NCBI GenBank assembly: GCA_032622095.1
Contig: CP136062.1
Location: forward strand, 136,376,960 to 136,440,959
Source: Siphonodentalium dalli
Taxonomy: Eukaryota; Mollusca; Scaphopoda; Gadilida; Siphonodentaliidae
Direction of reading: 5' to 3'
Length of the DNA stretch: 64,000 nt
Numbering within the stretch: the first letter of the stretch is position 1; each line of letters opens with the position of its first letter. Made by a program: the position numbers and the translations under genes. The notes beneath the pieces are model-generated. The model was not told the DNA's origin, searched no databases, and was given only the letters and a program-made list of their open reading frames with translations. Positions 60,865 through 64,000 of this stretch are shown here, piece after piece.

Positions 60865-61991
60865 CGACACAAGTCCAGTGTTAATAACCCATTTATTTGG
60901 ACACATGTGGAAAATTCACACACCGACAACTTGTTGAAATATTGTTCCAGAAATCGTGATCGCTTCGTGAATCGCCACAAAAGAATTCGATCAGTCGAAA
61001 TTGTTATTAACGACAGCGCCGAGAATATGTTACCAAAAGTTCGGAGAATGTGATGTTGAATGCCACGGATAGACCGGAGTAATTTATTTTTCAAACGCTA
61101 GAAACAAGTCTCGTTCGGGGATAATAATTAATAAAACTTCGTCAAATTTATAAATTATAATCCATTATAATATGTTTGGGATAGTAATATTTATTACATG
61201 GTATCAAAATTAACTATTTAAATGAACCAGAACCTGAGAGCCATTACGACAAAGGAACCTATATGAGAACTGGATTGATCGACTGTCTATAGTGATTAGC
61301 ACACACGTCCAACACACAACACTGAATTGCGCAACGTGGTCCGGCGCTTCTTTGATAAGAGTTCTGAATAGATATGCATGCCACCACAGAATAAAAAATA
61401 CATGTATACCGTACATGGCTAGACATGTCATGTTCACGTGTATTTATTTGTTAAGTTTAGTTTGATTATGAATTGTATTGTTTTGTTAGCATACTACATG
61501 CCTTTGTTGGAGCTTATGTTAATAAATCGTATCGCATTATCAATGAACATAAATTGTATATTGTATAGGCCTATCAAATAAGGAGAAACACAGTAGAAAA
61601 TGGGAATTTTTCGGGAATTGGGATCGTCAGATTTAGTTTTCCGGGAATCGGGAACAGAATTCCACCGGGACCCGGGAAAGGTTGAAATTATTTTCCTGGA
61701 CCCGGGAAATTATCCCCAATTAATCGGGATTTTCATTTGTATTCACCTAATTATGAACTGATTTCCCCAAAAATGCACACAACCGACCGGTATTCCAGCG
61801 ATGAAAGATGAGTCAGGCATGTTTTGTTCCGTTTCATGTGTTTTGGTGATATTCCACGATTTAGATTTTCCCAAGTTAGTCCCGCATTTATATTTATATA
61901 TATCGTTAATAGTTCAAATGTTTATTGAGTTATATGTTTATTAAACCGTTATGTCAAATTAAAAATATATAATTTATTTAACTCTTTTTAA
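60865..61991. other. No gene seen; GGGA/TCCC-rich patch at 61595-61740
   Basis: A patch of repeated 'cgggaa' phrases ('ttccgggaatcggga', 'cacccgggaaa') suggests an unclassified repeat. The minus-strand frame 61210-61437 is hydrophobic in part but not recognisable. Confidence 0.35.
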
Positions 61992-62450
61992 AGGTACTCA
62001 ACCCGTAAAGAGGGTCCCCATCTCAACAGATTCCAACAACAACAATCCGATCGGAGGGTCCTATATTACTATTTCTTTGGCTTTGGGGGTAAAAAATATT
62101 TGATTCGAGTCGAGGAACCCATCAAACAAAGCTCAGAGTTATTAGATATTGATTTTTGAAATTTGTTATAAACTCGAGATGAGTACTGCTAACTGCCGTA
62201 ATCTGCTCTGGATGTGTTCTCCAAATCTATTCAAACAGACAAGGATGGATAACTCTATAATCAAGTGGTAATAATTGACTACGTACTGGGCCAGGAAGAA
62301 TTCCCGATAATGAAAAATAATAGATTTCTAAAATCGATATCTAACAAATCTGAGCTTTGATGGGTGACTTCCTCGACTCGAATCAAATATTTTTGACCCC
62401 CGAAGCCATTGAAATAGTAATTGAGAGGAGTTTTATCGGGTTGAGTACCT
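61992..62450. mobile_element. TTAA-flanked MITE, AGGTACTCAA termini, copy 2
   Basis: Same family as 10428-10906, with matching ends AGGTACTCAACCCG and CGGGTTGAGTACCT and TTAA on each side (61988-61991; 62451-62454). Internal differences are mostly small indels around 62170-62300. Confidence 0.88.
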
Positions 62451-62948
62451 TTAATGTAAGTTGTCTGTAGGGAGTATTCAGCTGTTGTCGATACCGTGCA
62501 TCTGTAACAACTACCAACAAAGTCTGCTGGTATCCAGTCAATTTTAAAGTCATTTATTTACACGAGTTTTACCACTTGGTCAATCTAAGCTGTTGTATCT
62601 GGTGACTTGTGTACCGGTACATCCGTGTTGTCTCCTATTTCTCAGTTGGTTTGTGACTTGGTTTTTCATACTAACATTCCAGTTATGGGGCACAATCTCA
62701 AATCACAAACCGTCTTAGATATATTAAGACCACATGAATTTGCATACATCACCTGGACATTTAGGGAATACCTGGTTTGCGGTGGTGTAGATCAGTGTAA
62801 AGAGTTATCTGTTGAACTTGATTCTGTTCAATGGATTTGCATATAGTTTCGCATTTTATGTCATGTAAAATGATGTTATTGACATATGGCACATTTTATT
62901 GCTGGGAACTGGGATTTGCTGATTTATTTCCTGGGAATCTGGGATTGG

Positions 62949-62986
<38 letters not shown>

Positions 62987-63806
62987 ACCGTTCCCCCCCC
63001 TGCTGCAAAGCTCGGATTTCATTCGAATGGAATCGTTGGAGAAAACGACATATGCTCTCAACTTGAACATACATATAAATCCCGCGAAGTCTACATACGT
63101 TGTCTAAACTTTTCTCGCATCGCTCTTCTAAGTTGACGTAATTTGCTAATTGAAGGTCCAAATGAGCCATACATGTTATTATATTGTAAGATATTTATGA
63201 CAGACTATGATTTTTCTCAGCGTTCAATATAAACTGCTGTTATGGAAACCAACTTTTATAACGCTACACAGCTGGAACAAAGAACATTTTCCGCTTCTGC
63301 GTTCAGTGCTTATTCTAAATTATGTGGACCCAATAATCAAACAGCGATTCGATACTAATTTGACGACACACAGTTCCATCGTGACGTTGGCATCTAGAGC
63401 TGTGTAATTGAAATGTACATGTAGGCCCACACGACTACATGTACATACATGTGGGAGCCTTCTGTCAGTGTCAAGTTGTTTGGTGTGTTTGTTCACCGGT
63501 GCCACTGCTGAAAAAAATATCCGCAGGATACAACAGGACAGTGACTGTTCCACCATCTCCGGAGTTTAATGGTTCCTAGGCGACCGAATAATGTTCAAGA
63601 ACATGGGCGCGTATCAAGAAATAATTGCTCCATATTTGTACTCACAGAAACGGTACCGTACATGGACGTCTTGACGTATCTATAGGCTACGATCATGTCA
63701 CGATAACTACTGGTACTACATCTGCGTATATGCCAAACTCTGTTGTGGGAACATTTCATTGTACAAGCATTTTACACTAATCTATGTGATAATTGAGTAT
63801 TATATC
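62451..63806. other. 5' flank of second zinc-finger gene; poly-C tract
   Basis: A long poly-C run at 62949-62986 and further C runs to about 63000 generate polyproline and polyglycine frames that are artefacts. Nothing else recognised. Confidence 0.4.
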
Positions 63807-64000
63807 ATGAATAGCATACACAACGTGGTGAGTGATAAGTCAGATAACGCCTTTGAGAAGTTAGATGATGAAAGCGGGAAATTGTCGAATAAACCCAACA
63901 ACCCAGCGGACAAAGCAAAAAAGACGGAAAGTCGGCCATATAGTTGCGATGTATGCAAGAGATCATTCAAATATCAAACAGACATTACCAGACACATGAT
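63807..64000 (+). CDS. Second C2H2 zinc-finger gene, 5' end (runs off window)
   Basis: Open frame from ATG through MNSIHNVVSDKSDNAFEKL, a charged lysine-rich leader, to the start of a finger, RPYSCDVCKRSFKYQTDITRH, complete as far as the first His. The 'RPYSCDVCKRSF' linker-finger start closely resembles those of the gene at 55624-56913, in the same orientation about 7 kb away. Start choice rests on the first ATG after the upstream region; an upstream extension is possible because no in-frame stop lies immediately before it. The 3' part lies outside the window. Confidence 0.85.
   Translation, partial: MNSIHNVVSDKSDNAFEKLDDESGKLSNKPNNPADKAKKTESRPYSCDVCKRSFKYQTDITRHM

Noticed and set aside
61210-61437. 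75-aa minus-strand hydrophobic frame that could be a receptor exon
   Set aside because: No splice sites or family pattern that I could defend.
62831-63170. Polyproline and polyglycine frames
   Set aside because: They are generated by the poly-C tract at 62949-62986 and have no surrounding domain.

Overview
This is 64 kb of AT-rich animal genomic DNA, most probably from a mollusc and perhaps a bivalve. The evidence is eukaryotic: a long C2H2 zinc-finger gene, a multi-spanning chemoreceptor-like exon ending in a GTAAGT splice donor, decayed non-LTR retrotransposons with endonuclease and reverse-transcriptase domains, short non-autonomous DNA transposons with clear target duplications, and an 11 kb satellite array. 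The species call rests on my recollection of similar repeats in mollusc genomes and was not searched. I see no operons, CRISPR arrays, rRNA or tRNA genes.

Layout. 1-11.2 kb is a nest of repeats: a LINE 3' coding fragment split by a foldback element (563-3186) whose arms are arrays of a 14-bp palindrome; an AT-rich hairpin repeat family (AATAAGC family); a second foldback element (4694-7115) inserted into it; and a TTAA-flanked MITE (10428-10906). 11.2-14.2 kb holds dispersed repeats and short hairpin elements. 14.2-25.3 kb is a tandem satellite of about 537 bp per unit, roughly 21 units. 25.3-32.9 kb is mostly non-coding with MITEs, one of which (29394-29985) sits in the terminal TTAA of an older MITE.

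33.0-34.0 kb (minus strand) carries the large exon of a gustatory-receptor-like 7TM protein. 35.3-35.8 kb is a compact inverted-repeat element with an 8-bp target duplication. 36.2-43.0 kb holds two LINE relics, one minus and one nearly complete on the plus strand (SGNH-like ORF1 tail, endonuclease, reverse transcriptase, C-terminal domain), both broken. 43.1-46.8 kb contains inverted-repeat elements, a 740-bp tandem duplication with a large palindrome in each copy, and a hAT-like non-autonomous element. 47.8-48.3 kb is a minisatellite. 48.9-51.7 kb (minus) is a broken copy of a transposase-like protein family.

54.3 kb, 57.8 kb and 59.2-60.0 kb are further LINE scraps. 55.6-56.9 kb is an intact-looking zinc-finger gene (12 canonical or near-canonical fingers), and at 63.8 kb a second zinc-finger gene starts and runs out of the window in the same orientation, suggesting a small zinc-finger cluster. 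The only plausible host protein genes are therefore the chemoreceptor-like exon and the two zinc-finger genes; nearly everything else is mobile or repetitive DNA. The most informative signals are insertion histories that can be read directly, because paralogous empty sites lie in the same window.
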